A stretch of 64,000 bases of DNA from Diphasiastrum complanatum (taxonomy: Eukaryota; Streptophyta; Lycopodiopsida; Lycopodiales; Lycopodiaceae). Under the pieces are notes generated by a model. The model made no database searches. It had not been told where the DNA came from and saw nothing but the letters and a program-made list of their open reading frames with translations. Made by a program: the position numbers and the translations under genes. The stretch lies in NCBI GenBank assembly GCA_029204225.1, contig CM055102.1, positions 6,471,320-6,535,319 on the forward strand, read 5' to 3'. Positions 22,473 to 33,052 of the stretch are shown here, in pieces (the stretch's first letter is position 1; every line of letters begins with the position of its first letter).

Positions 22473-23921
22473 TTGCTTGAAGAACTATCATCTTTTGAAG
22501 AAGCATATAAATCTAAAGTTTGGAGAGATGCAATGCAAGTAGAGTATGATGCATTAGAAGAGAATCATACTTGGAATCTTGTAAATCTTCCAAGAGGAAA
22601 GAAACCACTTGCATGTAAGTGGATTTATAGAATTAAGTACAATCAAGATGGATCTATTAGTAAGTACAAAGCTAGGCTTGTTGCTAAGGGATTTCTTCAA
22701 ATAAAATGATTGTATTATGAAGAAACATTTGCACCTGTAGCTAGGCTTGTAACTATTAGATTAATCATTTGCATTGCTACTTTGTTCAAATGGGATCTCT
22801 AACAAATGGATGTGACAAATGCCTTCTTGAATGGATTCTTAGAAGAGGAAATCTACATGATGCAAACCGAGGGCTTCATCAAGGTTGGCGAGGAGCAAAA
22901 GGTGTGCTACTTAAGGAAGAGCCTATATGGCTTGAAGCAAGCACCTAGAGCTTGGTACTCTAGGTTGCATGATTTTCTCTATTCCCTTGGCTTTGTACTA
23001 AATGCCTATGAACCTTCTTTATATTTCAAATGTAATGAAGAAAAGATCATCATTTTGGTTCTTTATGTTGATGACATCATTATGATAGGAAATGATGATG
23101 ATGGCATAGGCAAAGTAAAAGTTGACTTATCTAGTGAGTTCAAGATGGTAGATCTAGGCTTCCTAAAGTTTATACTTGGGATAGAAGTGTCTAGAAGTAG
23201 CAATTGTACTTTCATAAGTCAATCTAAGTATGCTACTTCCATTCTTGAAAGATTTGGTATGAAAGATTGTAAGGGGATTGACACCCCTATGGAGCATGTT
23301 GTGAAAGCAACTAATGAAGGTGATGAAGCATCCTTTGAGGACATCACCCTCTTTAGGAAGCTTATAGGCTCTCTAATCTATTTAACCATCACTAGACTTG
23401 ACTTAAGTTTTTGTGTAAGCAAGTTGAGTCAAAGTATGCAAGCTCCTTTAGTTCATCATTGGAAAAGTGCCATGAGAGTACTTAGATATGTTTCTAGTAC
23501 TAGATTTTTTGGCACACTTTATGAAGGATCTAACTTGCACTTGAGAGCCTACTCGGATTCAGATTTTGCAGGTGACAAAATGGATAGGAAGTCCATTAGT
23601 GCATGTGCAACATTTCTTTATGGAGGAGTGATATCTTGGCTTTCCAAAAAACAAGATACAATCTCACTATCTTCTTGTGAAGCCGAGTACAAGGCATTTA
23701 TTTCTTCAAATCCTATCTTCCATGCTAGAACAAAGCATATTGAGATAGCTCACCACTTTGTGAGGGAGAAGGTACAATCCAAGGAAGTGCAACTACATCA
23801 TGTACCATCATCCGAATGCATAGCTGATATCTTAACCAAACCATTGTCCAAAGATCCACTTTTTAAGTTAAGATATGCTCTTGGAATTGTAGATAGATGT
23901 ACACTAGATTTGCCAAGTTAG
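22473..23921 (+). pseudogene. RT and RNase H of the nested Copia element, RNase H deleted in frame
   Basis: RT blocks are [21 protein letters not shown] (shift or stop at about 22706 and 22800), DVTNAFLNGFLEEEI, LYGLKQAPRAWYSRL and the catalytic LVLYVDDIIMIGND. RNase H has YSDSDFAGDKMDRKS and LSSCEAEYKAF, then jumps straight to ISSNPIFHARTKHIE. About 35-40 codons that normally carry the CDNQSA block with a catalytic Asp are absent without loss of frame. It ends with ADILTKPLSKDPLF and the purine tract. The RT is nearly complete, but RNase H activity is not expected. Confidence 0.9.
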
Positions 23922-23934
23922 AAGTGAGGAGGAG

Positions 23935-24797
23935 TGCTGAAAATTGTCACTTCTCACTTGACATTGGTTCATGTAAATATTGATCAAACATTAGAATATG
24001 TTGATGATCTGATTTCACACATGTGGAGCCTGTTCCCATGTGTGAAAGGATGTACTTTTCATGTTTGTATATATATCCAAACTGATTTTGTATCATTCTA
24101 GTTAGTGTGAACATGAAATGACTAGTTTTTAGTCAAATGGACTAGTCACCTACAAATTAGCTTTTCCTTGCATGTGCATGAGTAAATGCTCCCACATGGC
24201 AAGTGGATGTTCACACGTGTTTATAGAGTACTAGAAGTTGAGAGCTGACCATTTTCCTTAGATCCTATTTTGTAAGGAATATTCCTATATTCTAGGAGAC
24301 TAGCTTTTTGGATTTTAGTCATATTCTAGAAGGTCAACTATTGGATAAGGATCAAGGATGGATCAAATGGATATATCTGAGTGATGTGGCACTCATCACA
24401 CGTGTGAAGGCCTGCTGGACTGTACCAGACTCATGGATGTACTTAATCCATAAAAGGATCATCATTTTGCTAAGAAGAATGATGAGACTTTTGCACTCTA
24501 CACTTTTGTGACGTTTCTAGTAATTTGTCTTGTGATTTTTATGTATGATTGCTATCTAGTATCATTGTACTTGTTGTTTCAGGTGCAAGCCATACAGTGG
24601 ACAGTACTCCACAGGTGTGAGGCCGCTCTCACTAAAAAATGATGTGTTGATCCATTGCTCTTGCTTAAATCCAATGTAGTGAATCTAGATCAAGATCTAA
24701 TGTGTAGAACTTGATAGATTCATTGATTAAGCAAACAATAACTCTCTATGATTGTAAAGTACAATCGTTATTGTCCTAAAAATTGTAAAATTTATCA
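23935..24797 (+). mobile_element. 3' LTR of the nested Copia element
   Basis: It begins TGCTGAAAATTG and ends aatttatCA. It matches the 5' LTR along its whole length with scattered substitutions and a 2-3-bp length difference. Its G-box motifs lie at 24210-24223 and 24395-24408. Confidence 0.95.
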
Positions 24798-24802
24798 TGG
24801 TT
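24798..24802 (+). other. Right target-site duplication TGGTT
   Basis: It matches 18596-18600 exactly and marks the right boundary of the nested insertion. Confidence 0.9.
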
Positions 24803-24911
24803 CAGCTGGCAGTGTCCAGCGATCACATCTGAACTCCATCCGAATCACAAGAGAGTCGTGGTTGAGTCGCGGTCATGACCGGTTCGCGATTTCTTCCTTC
24901 CTTTCTCATCA
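24803..24911 (+). mobile_element. Right part of the outer Copia LTR
   Basis: It continues the LTR interrupted at 18600 and ends cttctcatCA at 24911, one base before a primer site. An LTR with RNase H upstream and a primer site downstream is bordered by internal sequence on both sides. Confidence 0.65.
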
Positions 24912-24912
24912 G

Positions 24913-24992
24913 TGGTATCATAGCATATGACCTCGATTATCATCAGTGGTATCAGAGCCTGTTACCTCGATTCTCATCAGTGGTATCAGAGC
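24913..24992 (+). repeat. Primer-binding site triplicated in a 34-bp tandem repeat
   Basis: TGGTATCATAGC at 24913, TGGTATCAGAGC at 24947 and TGGTATCAGAGC at 24981 are spaced exactly 34 bp apart. Each is preceded by a tcatcag block, with a cctcgatt block between copies. A partial fourth unit (ttctcatcac) follows near 25001. The first copy has one substitution. This is a tandem duplication of LTR end plus primer site. Confidence 0.95.
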
Positions 24993-26631
24993 ATACCACT
25001 CGATTCTCATCACTCAAATAGTCAAGTTGCAATTTACTATTTTTCACAAAAAGCTCCTTTATGATAGTTCCTCAATGATACATTTAAGCTATCTACCTAG
25101 TCCATTTAAGAATGCTATGAAGATGACACTTGGGCTATCCAAACAAATTCAAACAAGCATGCGCTTTTTCAGATTACAAAAGGCTTGCTTTGCTATCTTA
25201 TAGATATATTTGCATATTCTTAATGTCTTTTTATCAAAAGTATTGGCAAAAATTCAACTCAAGCCAAATAAATATCTCTGGCAAGTTTTTCTTATATTCC
25301 ATAATCCATTTACAAAAGTCATATTATGTGGTATGGTCTTTGATTACAATCTCAAAGAAAAATATGGTGTTAAAAGGTTTGCTTTGATATATTACATGCA
25401 CATCGTACAAACAGATTTCACTAGTTTGTAGAGCTTCAAAACATATTAAAATTCAACGGTCTACAGATGTTTGGATTATCCTATTGTATATTTCACATGC
25501 AAATCATTTTTGAAGTATCAAATCTATGTGCTTGCCAAGTTAGCCATAAAATTATAGAAGAATAAAATTACTTAGCAAGCATCTCTAAAATTTGAGTCAA
25601 CTATAAAGTGCATATCTTCTTGAACAATCTTGTACATAGTCTTTCAAAACTATTCTAAGCAAAAAGCATATAAACATTAAAGTGTATGAAAGCAACAATG
25701 TGTTAAGTAGGAGCTATTGCAAAAAGTGTTAGTTTCTACTTCAAATCGTAAAAGAGGTACATCCTAGCTTTTAAATGCATATGATTACTTTCTATTGCTT
25801 TGATTTAATCATTATGTAGTATTCTATTATTTCTTAAAAAGATTTGTACATTTGGAATGATAGTTGTGATGTGCACATCTCTTGTAAATCATTAAAGACC
25901 ATTAAGTCAATGCACATTCTCATTTGAATTATTCGAAACATTTAAATGCAAAGAAATAAATCCTTTCTTATATGATATTAATTATCTGTCAACAAAACCA
26001 TACAGTACGATCACTCAAACAAGGAACCATTTCAATCTCTTTTCAACAATTTTTTTTCTTGGTTAGAAACAAATTCGAAGGTGCTCATGTCAGATTTAAG
26101 CTACTAAATATCATTTTGATGATTAAAAATATTTCTCGGATTTTAGATTATTGAACCATCACAATCCATGCAAGTTTCATAATTACGTTCAATTCTTGAA
26201 ATTCCATTTTTCCTATCATAAATTATACCATTTTTAAGATTTTATATGGATATACTCTTCCATAGACATTGATATAAATGTTAGCCTCCTATGTATAATT
26301 ATCATGGCCCATAGTGTTATATAGATTTGAAGTTGTGACTACAATTGACTTCAAAGCACTAATAGGTATGAGCACTTAGTTCCAAGTAATGATTCTTACT
26401 TTTTTTACCCAAGTGTCATTTAATTTAAAGATTTTGAATGGAAATTTCAATTGGGTGATGATCATTTGGACCGAGTATAGCTAACAATTTCAAAATGAGT
26501 TATGGAGAAAAATGGAATTTAACATTGATATTATTACTTAAAGCATCCTGATAGGAAGAGAGAGAAAATGTATGCAAACTTATATGCATTTCTATATATA
26601 GAATAATTAAAATGATAGGGATACATTAGGC

Positions 26632-26634
<3 letters not shown>
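24993..26634 (+). other. AT-rich stretch without recognised genes
   Basis: No gag or other retroelement frame follows the triplicated primer site. Short open frames have no family motif. Nothing else is seen here. Confidence 0.4.
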
Positions 26635-26677
<43 letters not shown>

Positions 26678-26712
26678 GTGTGTGTATGTACATACATACA
26701 TACGTATATGTG
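26635..26712 (+). repeat. TA, TG and CATA microsatellite cluster
   Basis: A pure TA tract (about 26637-26676) is followed by gtgtgtgtatgt and catacatacatacg runs. Confidence 0.9.
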
Positions 26713-27532
26713 ACAAATTGTCAACTAGTTTGGTCCTTTATTTGGTATTTTTGGAGGCCAAAATGAAATCTCAAGCTAGAGATAGTTTCATATCTGTCAA
26801 TAAAGGCCTAAATAGTGGTTTTACTATTTTTGGAAAGTAGATAAGTGGATGAGGTCATGTTTCGGCCCATTCTAATTGGATAATTTTAGTACATTGCATT
26901 TGGACTAGTTTTTCTAGATTTTTGATTAAGTACTTAGAAGTTGCCATTTTAGGACATACTATTGGCAAGTGGCCAAATGACATTTTGGCAGCTATTGTCA
27001 TGTACTTTTAGTACATCCATGCTTATCAATGCATCATAATATCCATTGTAAGCTTTGTAGGCCCAAAAGGAGCTATTAGCCTTAAGAACAAGGTGGTTAC
27101 CTCTTTAGGCCCTTCAAAGTAATTAATAAGGATAATAGGCCACTAAGGGCCCAATGTAGGCTAAATAATGCTTAACAAGGGTTAACTATCCTTCAAGATA
27201 GTTATGTTTAGTTAAGTAAGAGCATTGTCTATAACTAGGCAAGAGACATCATTTTGTGAATCTTTTGGCTCATTTGCAAGTGAGAGCTTCTAGCTTCCTT
27301 GTGAATGTGAGCCATAGGGATCTCCATTGCTAGGACTCATGTGCTTTATCCATATGAATTAATGCTCCATTTACATTGTTGTGTACTCTTTCTTTCATTG
27401 ATAATGTGATTCCATTGATATCTCCATGTTTCTAGCTTTCGATTGATATGCTATCATGATTGTCTTGTACTTTTCTTGGTTCTAGCTTTACTTCATTGTT
27501 ATTGCTATTTGCTTGGGATTTGGCACATGGCA
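26709..27532 (+). mobile_element. Candidate 5' LTR of a Gypsy-type element
   Basis: The proposed start is TGTGACAAATTGTCA next to the TA tract, and the end is cacatggCA, five bases before a primer site. Only the right end is well supported, by the primer site. No matching 3' LTR was seen in the window, so the start is a guess. Confidence 0.45.
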
Positions 27533-27537
27533 TTTCT

Positions 27538-27549
27538 TGGTATCAGAGC
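27538..27549 (+). other. Primer-binding site, initiator tRNA-Met
   Basis: TGGTATCAGAGC lies about 1.2 kb before a Gypsy-like gag in the same orientation. Confidence 0.85.
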
Positions 27550-28152
27550 ATAGATCCATGATTCATGATAACTCTATGAATATTCCATTAGATTTGATGA
27601 GTTTTTTTTTTTTTGTAGCTTTCTTTTTGCTAATTTTTAACTTTGGATAAGAAAGGCAAAAGTTATTGCACTTTTACCAAAAGTTGTCAAAATAGGTGAC
27701 TAGAATTTTCATTTCACTTTGTTTGCATTTTTCAAATTTGATTTGAGTTTAAATCTTAAGTTTCTCTATATAGGAGAGCATTGTCTTAGCTTTGATCTAA
27801 TCCATATGGCAGGTCAATTGGATTAGTATCCAAAAAGTTGTGACAATTCTTGATTCCTAGCTCTAGTTTTGTTAGTTTTCTTTTTCAAAATTTTTAGTCT
27901 TGTTCTATTGTTGATCTAACCCATCAAATCACATTCAATCATTGATCTAATACTATAGGCTGATAGAGCTTGTTGTTAGCTTTTTAGAGGTACTGAGTTT
28001 GTTTGATTTGGATCAATATTGAGAAAGTTATGATCAAATTAGTAAAGATGGGACAGTATTGCCAGAATTTTGAAAAAAAATTGTGGATTTTTTCCAAGTG
28101 AAAGAGAACACTCTACCTGCTTCGGTTATCGGCCCTCTCTCTCATTCGGTTA

Positions 28153-28252
28153 CGCATTTCCTCCGGTTGAGATTTCACGCATTTCCTCCGGTTGAAATTT
28201 CACGCATTTTCTCCGGTTGAGATTTCACGCATTTACTCCAGTTGAGATTTCT
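28153..28252 (+). repeat. Four tandem 25-bp units in the retroelement leader
   Basis: Units starting at 28153, 28178, 28203 and 28228 share cgcatttyctccggttgara followed by tttca, with one to three changes each. The spacing is exactly 25 bp. They lie between the primer site and gag. Confidence 0.93.
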
Positions 28253-28400
28253 CTCCTTCAGTTACCTCATTTCTCTCTCTACCCCTCTCTCCTTCGATTA
28301 CCTCCTCTCTCTCTCTCTACCCCTCTTCGGTTACCTCCTCTCTCTCTCTCTCTCTATCCCTCTTCGGTTACTTCCTTTCTCTCTACCTATTCCTGCATGA
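28253..28400 (+). repeat. CT-rich imperfect tandem repeat
   Basis: About four units of ttcggttacctcc followed by (tc)n and tacccc of varying length. They adjoin the 25-bp array and share the cggtt word with it. Confidence 0.8.
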
Positions 28401-28756
28401 GAAAAAAAATTTGTTTTTCTCAAATTTTATTATGGTTGCCCACAATCCTTCACGAGCACCCAAATGCACCATATAGACAGCCGTTAAAAAAAAATTACCC
28501 TAAAACTTCTTAATTCTCTACGGTTCCTGCAATTTCTTTTGAGCACCAAAACATTTCATGGATTTCAAACTTTATAGAATCTAGTTTATAATTTTTTTTT
28601 AAGAACCCCTTTATTCTAAGTTGTCTAAATTCAACATACCTTTCATTCTTTAACTCTACATAACTTTTTTATTTGAGCTCGGAATCCAGTGAAGTTGTTC
28701 AGAACGATAAGACAAATTCATTGAGACTATCCAAATTACTGCTGTAACACTTAAGA

Positions 28757-29650
28757 ATGGGTGATAAAGGAAAACAAACAGTGGATAAAAATAACTCACC
28801 TCAAGACAACTTGCCTACTGATGAAACGATGGAAGAACTACAGGTTTCAAACTAGCCAAAAAACATACTAAATAAGATGCCAGCCACACAAGATCTGATA
28901 GTGGCAATGTTGCAAGAAATGAGACAAGATCGGCAGGAAATGAAAAAAAATTGACAAGATGATGAGATGAAATGGACAAAATTGTCTGATAGGCTAGCTG
29001 GTAGCCAAGAAAAGATTGCGGGAGTTGGCCAAAGATATAATGAGCCATCCACATCGTTCCAACTATCATCTCCATTGCAAAATGTAACATCCTCTCAAGA
29101 CGTCCGGAGAATTGACATGGACAAGGGAAAGCAGGTATTACAAAGTCATTTGGAATATCCGGTTAGACTTGGTAATGACAGGGGAATGTCATAATAACGA
29201 GTGCAACAATCAACTAGATTTCATGAACAACGGAACCATTTTGATAATCGGGAGTACAAGGATAAGATAACCATTCCAAAATTCAATGGTGATTTATATA
29301 CCCTTGACATTGAGGAGTGGTTGGATAAATTAGATCGTTACTTTACTCTGTTCAATAGAGATGACCGAGATAAAATCACTATCGCTACAATCCACTTTGA
29401 AGAAGTAGCTTATGAGTGGTGGAAGCAGAGGGAGAATAGGTTATCAATAGAGGAATGTAATGCATGAACTAATTGGCCGTTATTTAGGAATGCTTGTATT
29501 GAGACCTTCATAAGACCATTCCAAGATGACGACAACTTTAAAAGATGGACAAAGATATGTCATAAGAGTTCAATACAAGAGTAAAACTTCGATTTTTGGA
29601 GTCTAACTCTTATACTACCCACAGTGTCTGATGCAGATCACTTACGAAGG
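28757..29650 (+). pseudogene. Gypsy-type gag with several stops
   Basis: The frame starts MGDKGKQTVDKNN and continues to a retrotransposon gag domain, KITIPKFNGDLYTLDIEEW, then YFTLFNR, IATIHFEEVAYEWW and RRYIQGLQ near the end. Stops interrupt it near 28854, 28951, 29191, 29464 and 29581. The F.G....EEWL...YF pattern and the .A..WW block identify it. Right after YIQGLQ the sequence changes to Copia RT. Confidence 0.82.
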
Positions 29651-29654
29651 TATA

Positions 29655-30236
29655 TACAAGGACTGCAGTCAATCAAAGTATGCTACTTCCATTCTTGAGA
29701 GGTTTGGCATGAAAGATTGTAAAGGGATTGACACCCCTATGGAGCAAACTTGTAAAGTTACTAATGATTGTGATGAAGCATCCTTTGAGGACATCACACT
29801 CTTTAGGAAGCTAATAGGCTCCTTATTCTATTTGACAATCACTAGACCAGATTTGATATATAGTGTAAGCAAGTTAAGTTAATATATGCAAGGTCCCTTG
29901 ATGCATCATTGGAAAAGTGCCAAGAGAGTGCTTAGATATGTCTCTTCTACTAGATTTTTTGGCATTTCCTATCAAGGATCTAGCTTGTACTTGAGAGCAT
30001 TTTCGAATTCAGATTTTGCAGGAGATAAGATGGATAGAAGATCCGTAAGTGCATTTGTCACTTTTCTTTGTGGAGGAGTGATATCTTGGCTTTCCAAAAA
30101 GCAAGATACAATTTCTCTTTCCTCTTGTGAAGCCGAGTACAAGGCATTGACTTCAACAACCAAAGAACTCCTATGGCTAAGAAGACTTTTGGTGGAGCTT
30201 CCAGTGCTAAAGGCCGAGGAAGTCCCTTGCATCTAG
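29655..30236 (+). pseudogene. Copia RT-RNase H fragment fused to Gypsy gag
   Basis: It starts in the RT thumb at QSKYATSILERFGMKDCKG, closely matching the nested element at 18601. It runs through DITLFRKLIGSL, one stop near 29880, FSNSDFAGDKMDRRS, SSCEAEYKALTSTTKELLWL and ends at EVPCI. The remaining RNase H is missing, and the sequence continues inside an LTR. It keeps part of the RNase H segment deleted from the 18601 element. Confidence 0.88.
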
Positions 30237-31080
30237 GATCTGACACATGTGGAGTCTATTCCCACATGTGAAAGAATGTACATAAGTCATTTTTATTAAG
30301 TTAGATTGGTTTTAGCTTGATCTACACTAGTGTGAAATTGACCTTTGAGTAGAATCTGGTCAAATTGGTCAAACTTTTTGTAAATGGATTGGTTTTAGCT
30401 TGATCTACACTAGTGTGAAATTGACCTTTGAGTAAAATCTTGAAAATGGTCAAATTGGTCAAACTTTTTGTACATAGATTGGACTTCCATGTGAATAAGT
30501 TATTACTCACACATGTCAAGATACCATTCACATGTGTGGATAAGCTTCTAGAAGATAAGATAGAAATATTCCATTAGATCCTATCTCATAGGGAATATTC
30601 CTATAAATGTGGAAGACTAGCTTTTTGTTTTCTAGCCAAAGAGAATAGTCAACTTTGGGAAATGAGCACATATGGCTCCCATTGGTGGATCTGGATGACT
30701 AGGCACTCTTCACACGTGTGAAGGCCTGCTGGACATTATACAGCTCGTGGATGTACTTGATCTATAAAGAGATCAACCAAATTAATGACAAGTTGATGTG
30801 ACATTGGCAAATTCCAGTTTTGTTGAGATTTCCACATTTGTCTTGAGTTTTGATGAATGAAATGCATTTGTAAGTTAATGTACTTTACTCTCTGTAAAAA
30901 GGCTGTACAGGTATTGTCCTCCACACTTGTGAGGCCGCTCATCCATGTGTTTGATCATTTGATCCATTGCTCTTGCTTAAATCATAGTGTAAAGCACCTA
31001 GATCAAGATCTAACATCTAGAACTTGATAGATCTTTGGATTAAGCAATCAATAACTCTTAATGATTGATAGTACAATCAA
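30237..31080 (+). mobile_element. LTR related to the 18601 element, 5' truncated
   Basis: It aligns with the interior and 3' part of the 18601-type LTR: a gatctgacacatgtggag block, the cttcacacgtgtgaaggcct motif at 30708 and gtacaatcaatatttgtcc near the end. The first ~75 bp of the LTR are missing. A ~55-bp segment (gattggttttagcttgatct...) is duplicated at 30306 and 30390. No primer site follows. Confidence 0.8.
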
Positions 31081-31169
31081 TATTTGTCCTTTTTCTTTGA
31101 AAAATGACATCTTTGTCCTTCTAGATATGTTTGTCAAGGTTGCAAGAGTTCACCATTTTAGACACTTCT

Positions 31170-31735
31170 CAAGGAAGTTGGTAAGTGCACAACATCAAAG
31201 GAGGCTTGGGATTCTTCAAAGAAGCTTCATGAATCTAAGTCTACATCTAGAGTCCTAACTCTAAGAAGAAAAATCTTCTCTTTTTTGAAAAAGAAGGATG
31301 AAGGTGCTCATGTTTTTGTTTTGAGAGTTAAGTCATTCAATGATGAGTTAGCATGTATTGATGAAAGCATTAAGGAAGTAGAGCTTGTGCAAGTTGTACT
31401 TAATGGCTTGTTGGATGATCATGCTAATCTTGTTCGAAGTTTTTCTATTCAAAAGACATTTTCAAATATGGTGGATTTGCAAGAGATTTTGATGAATGAA
31501 GAGTTTAGGCTTTTATCAAGAGGAGGTGCATCTACTACATCTCAAGTTGATGGAAAGGAGGCTATGTTCATCAAAGGCAAATTCAAGGGCAAAGGCAAAG
31601 GAAAATGGTCAAAGGGGCAAGGTCAAGGTGAGCCTTCCACTTTTTTTGGTAAGAAGAAAGGTCAAAGTTAAAATGCTTCTATTGTGGAATAAAAGGGCAT
31701 TTTGCAAATGATTGCTTCAAGAAGAAGTCTTGCCA
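31170..31735 (+). pseudogene. Copia gag fragment
   Basis: It begins inside gag at TSKEAWDSSKKLHESKSTSR and has VLRVKSFNDELACIDESI and ELVQVVLNGLLDDHANLV. A Lys/Gly-rich stretch follows, then, after a frameshift at 31671, a zinc knuckle CFYCGIKGHFANDC. The N-terminus and all downstream domains are missing. The piece stops at a CACTA remnant on the other strand. Confidence 0.87.
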
Positions 31736-31739
31736 AAAC

Positions 31740-32456
31740 ACTCTCCATATCTAGAAAAGTCATCATCCATTTCAAAATCCCCTTTACCACAAAATCTCTT
31801 TGTATGTGTGGTATTGAAATATCAGTCACTTCAATCCCTTGCCACAAAATCTTTAGCTCATCTATCAAGGGAGCCATATACACGTCCATAGTTTTTGCTT
31901 TTTATTTTTTTGAGATAAGAAGAGTAAGCATTAGGTGCTCCTTCTTGATACTTAGCCAAAGAGGAATGTTGTAATTCACAAGGACAGCCTGACCATGGAT
32001 GTGGGGAGCAATCCGAATGGATACACACCATCCATTGCCAACCCCAAATGCAAATGTCAAGGCTCATCCCTAAACTCACGTCGAGTCGCATCCACATGCG
32101 TCCATGCTGGGCAATCAACAGGGATCCTCATAGTATCATCGGAGGAACAATCTCAAATACCATGTCATAAGCTCTGCTAAGGACTTGCACTTGAACATAT
32201 GACGTATCTTGGGTATGATGGGAAAATGCCTTACCACTTTATCGGGTATGGTGTTTCCTTTGTAGATCCTATCTATAACGGTATTCCCACAATGTGGACA
32301 TGTGGTTGCCTCCTCAAAATCATCTTGATATAGAATGAAATCATTGGGACATGCATGAATACTTTCATAATCCATGCCGACTACTGACAATATTTTCTTG
32401 GCTTCTTGTCGATATGCAACCATGGTATTATTTGGCGGTAACATTTTTCTAAGCAA
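31740..32456 (-). pseudogene. CACTA (En/Spm) TNP2-like transposase remnant
   Basis: On the - strand, 32456-32136 encodes YRQEAKKILSVVGMDYESIH and ACPNDFILY, a CPHCG pair and HFPIIPKIRHMFKCKSLAEL. Near 32050 another frame gives HLHLGLAMDGVYPFG, and 31889-31740 gives MDVYMAPLIDELKILWQGIE. These are consecutive landmarks of TNP2 transposases of CACTA elements. Frameshifts and stops separate them. No terminal inverted repeats were found, so only an internal piece remains, wedged between Copia fragments. Confidence 0.85.
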
Positions 32457-32479
32457 ATTGTCACAAATTATTCTAGTAA

Positions 32480-33052
32480 TTAGTTATAGTTTTGCACAAC
32501 ACAAAATAAAAAATGAAATTGGGTTTTATATATCAAAAGACAAGCTCACCTAAATAACTATGTGACACTCACATCCACCAATCACCCATACTTAGTTTGA
32601 AAGTTTAGAAGTGATAAACAAGCTCACAACTTTGACATTTGGACACCCTCGTACAAAGTAGTGGATGCCAAGCCACGCATCATCTTTTTTTCGCCTGTTA
32701 ATATGGCCTGGAATACATAGCAAAACTCACTTCCTTTGTAAAGTTAGGTGAATTTCCAGCATGTAATAAGGAAGTTAACTCAACCTTTTTGTCCTAAAAT
32801 GAAACCCTGGCCTATTTCCTAGAGTCATGCTTGGTAGAGAGCTAGTTGGTCAAAATCTCACCATAAATAAAGGTCTAGATCCCATAAAGTAGGGATCTCT
32901 ACCAAATAGACACAACCACTTCACTCAAGCTAACCTACATTAGGAGTGAATTTACACGTGGCACTATGGCTATACATGTGTGGAATCCAATTATACACAA
33001 AAATATACAATATGCTACATGGCTAGATTTGCCAATGTCGGCAATTTTTCAC
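32480..33052 (-). mobile_element. Candidate 3' LTR of the - strand Copia remnant
   Basis: On the - strand a purine tract (tttgaggaggag) is followed by TGTGAAAAATTGCCGAC near 33052, resembling the tract and LTR start of the 18601 element. It contains acacatgtatagc and cacgtgtaaattcac motifs. The other end was not defined. Confidence 0.5.

Larger units (their letters stand above)
18601..24797 (+). mobile_element. Complete Copia LTR retrotransposon, nested insertion
   Basis: It is 6197 bp, with LTRs of 866 bp (18601-19466) and 863 bp (23935-24797). A primer site follows the first LTR directly and a purine tract (gaagtgaggaggag) precedes the second. A perfect TGGTT duplication flanks it. Gag, protease, integrase, RT and RNase H are all present but carry frameshifts, one stop-bearing region and an in-frame RNase H deletion, so it is not autonomous. 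By eye the LTRs differ at about 14 sites in the first 350 bp, roughly 4%. It sits inside the LTR of an older Copia element. Confidence 0.96.

Noticed and set aside
28153-28252. CRISPR-like regular array
   Set aside because: Units are contiguous 25-bp tandem repeats without spacers, in plant nuclear DNA.
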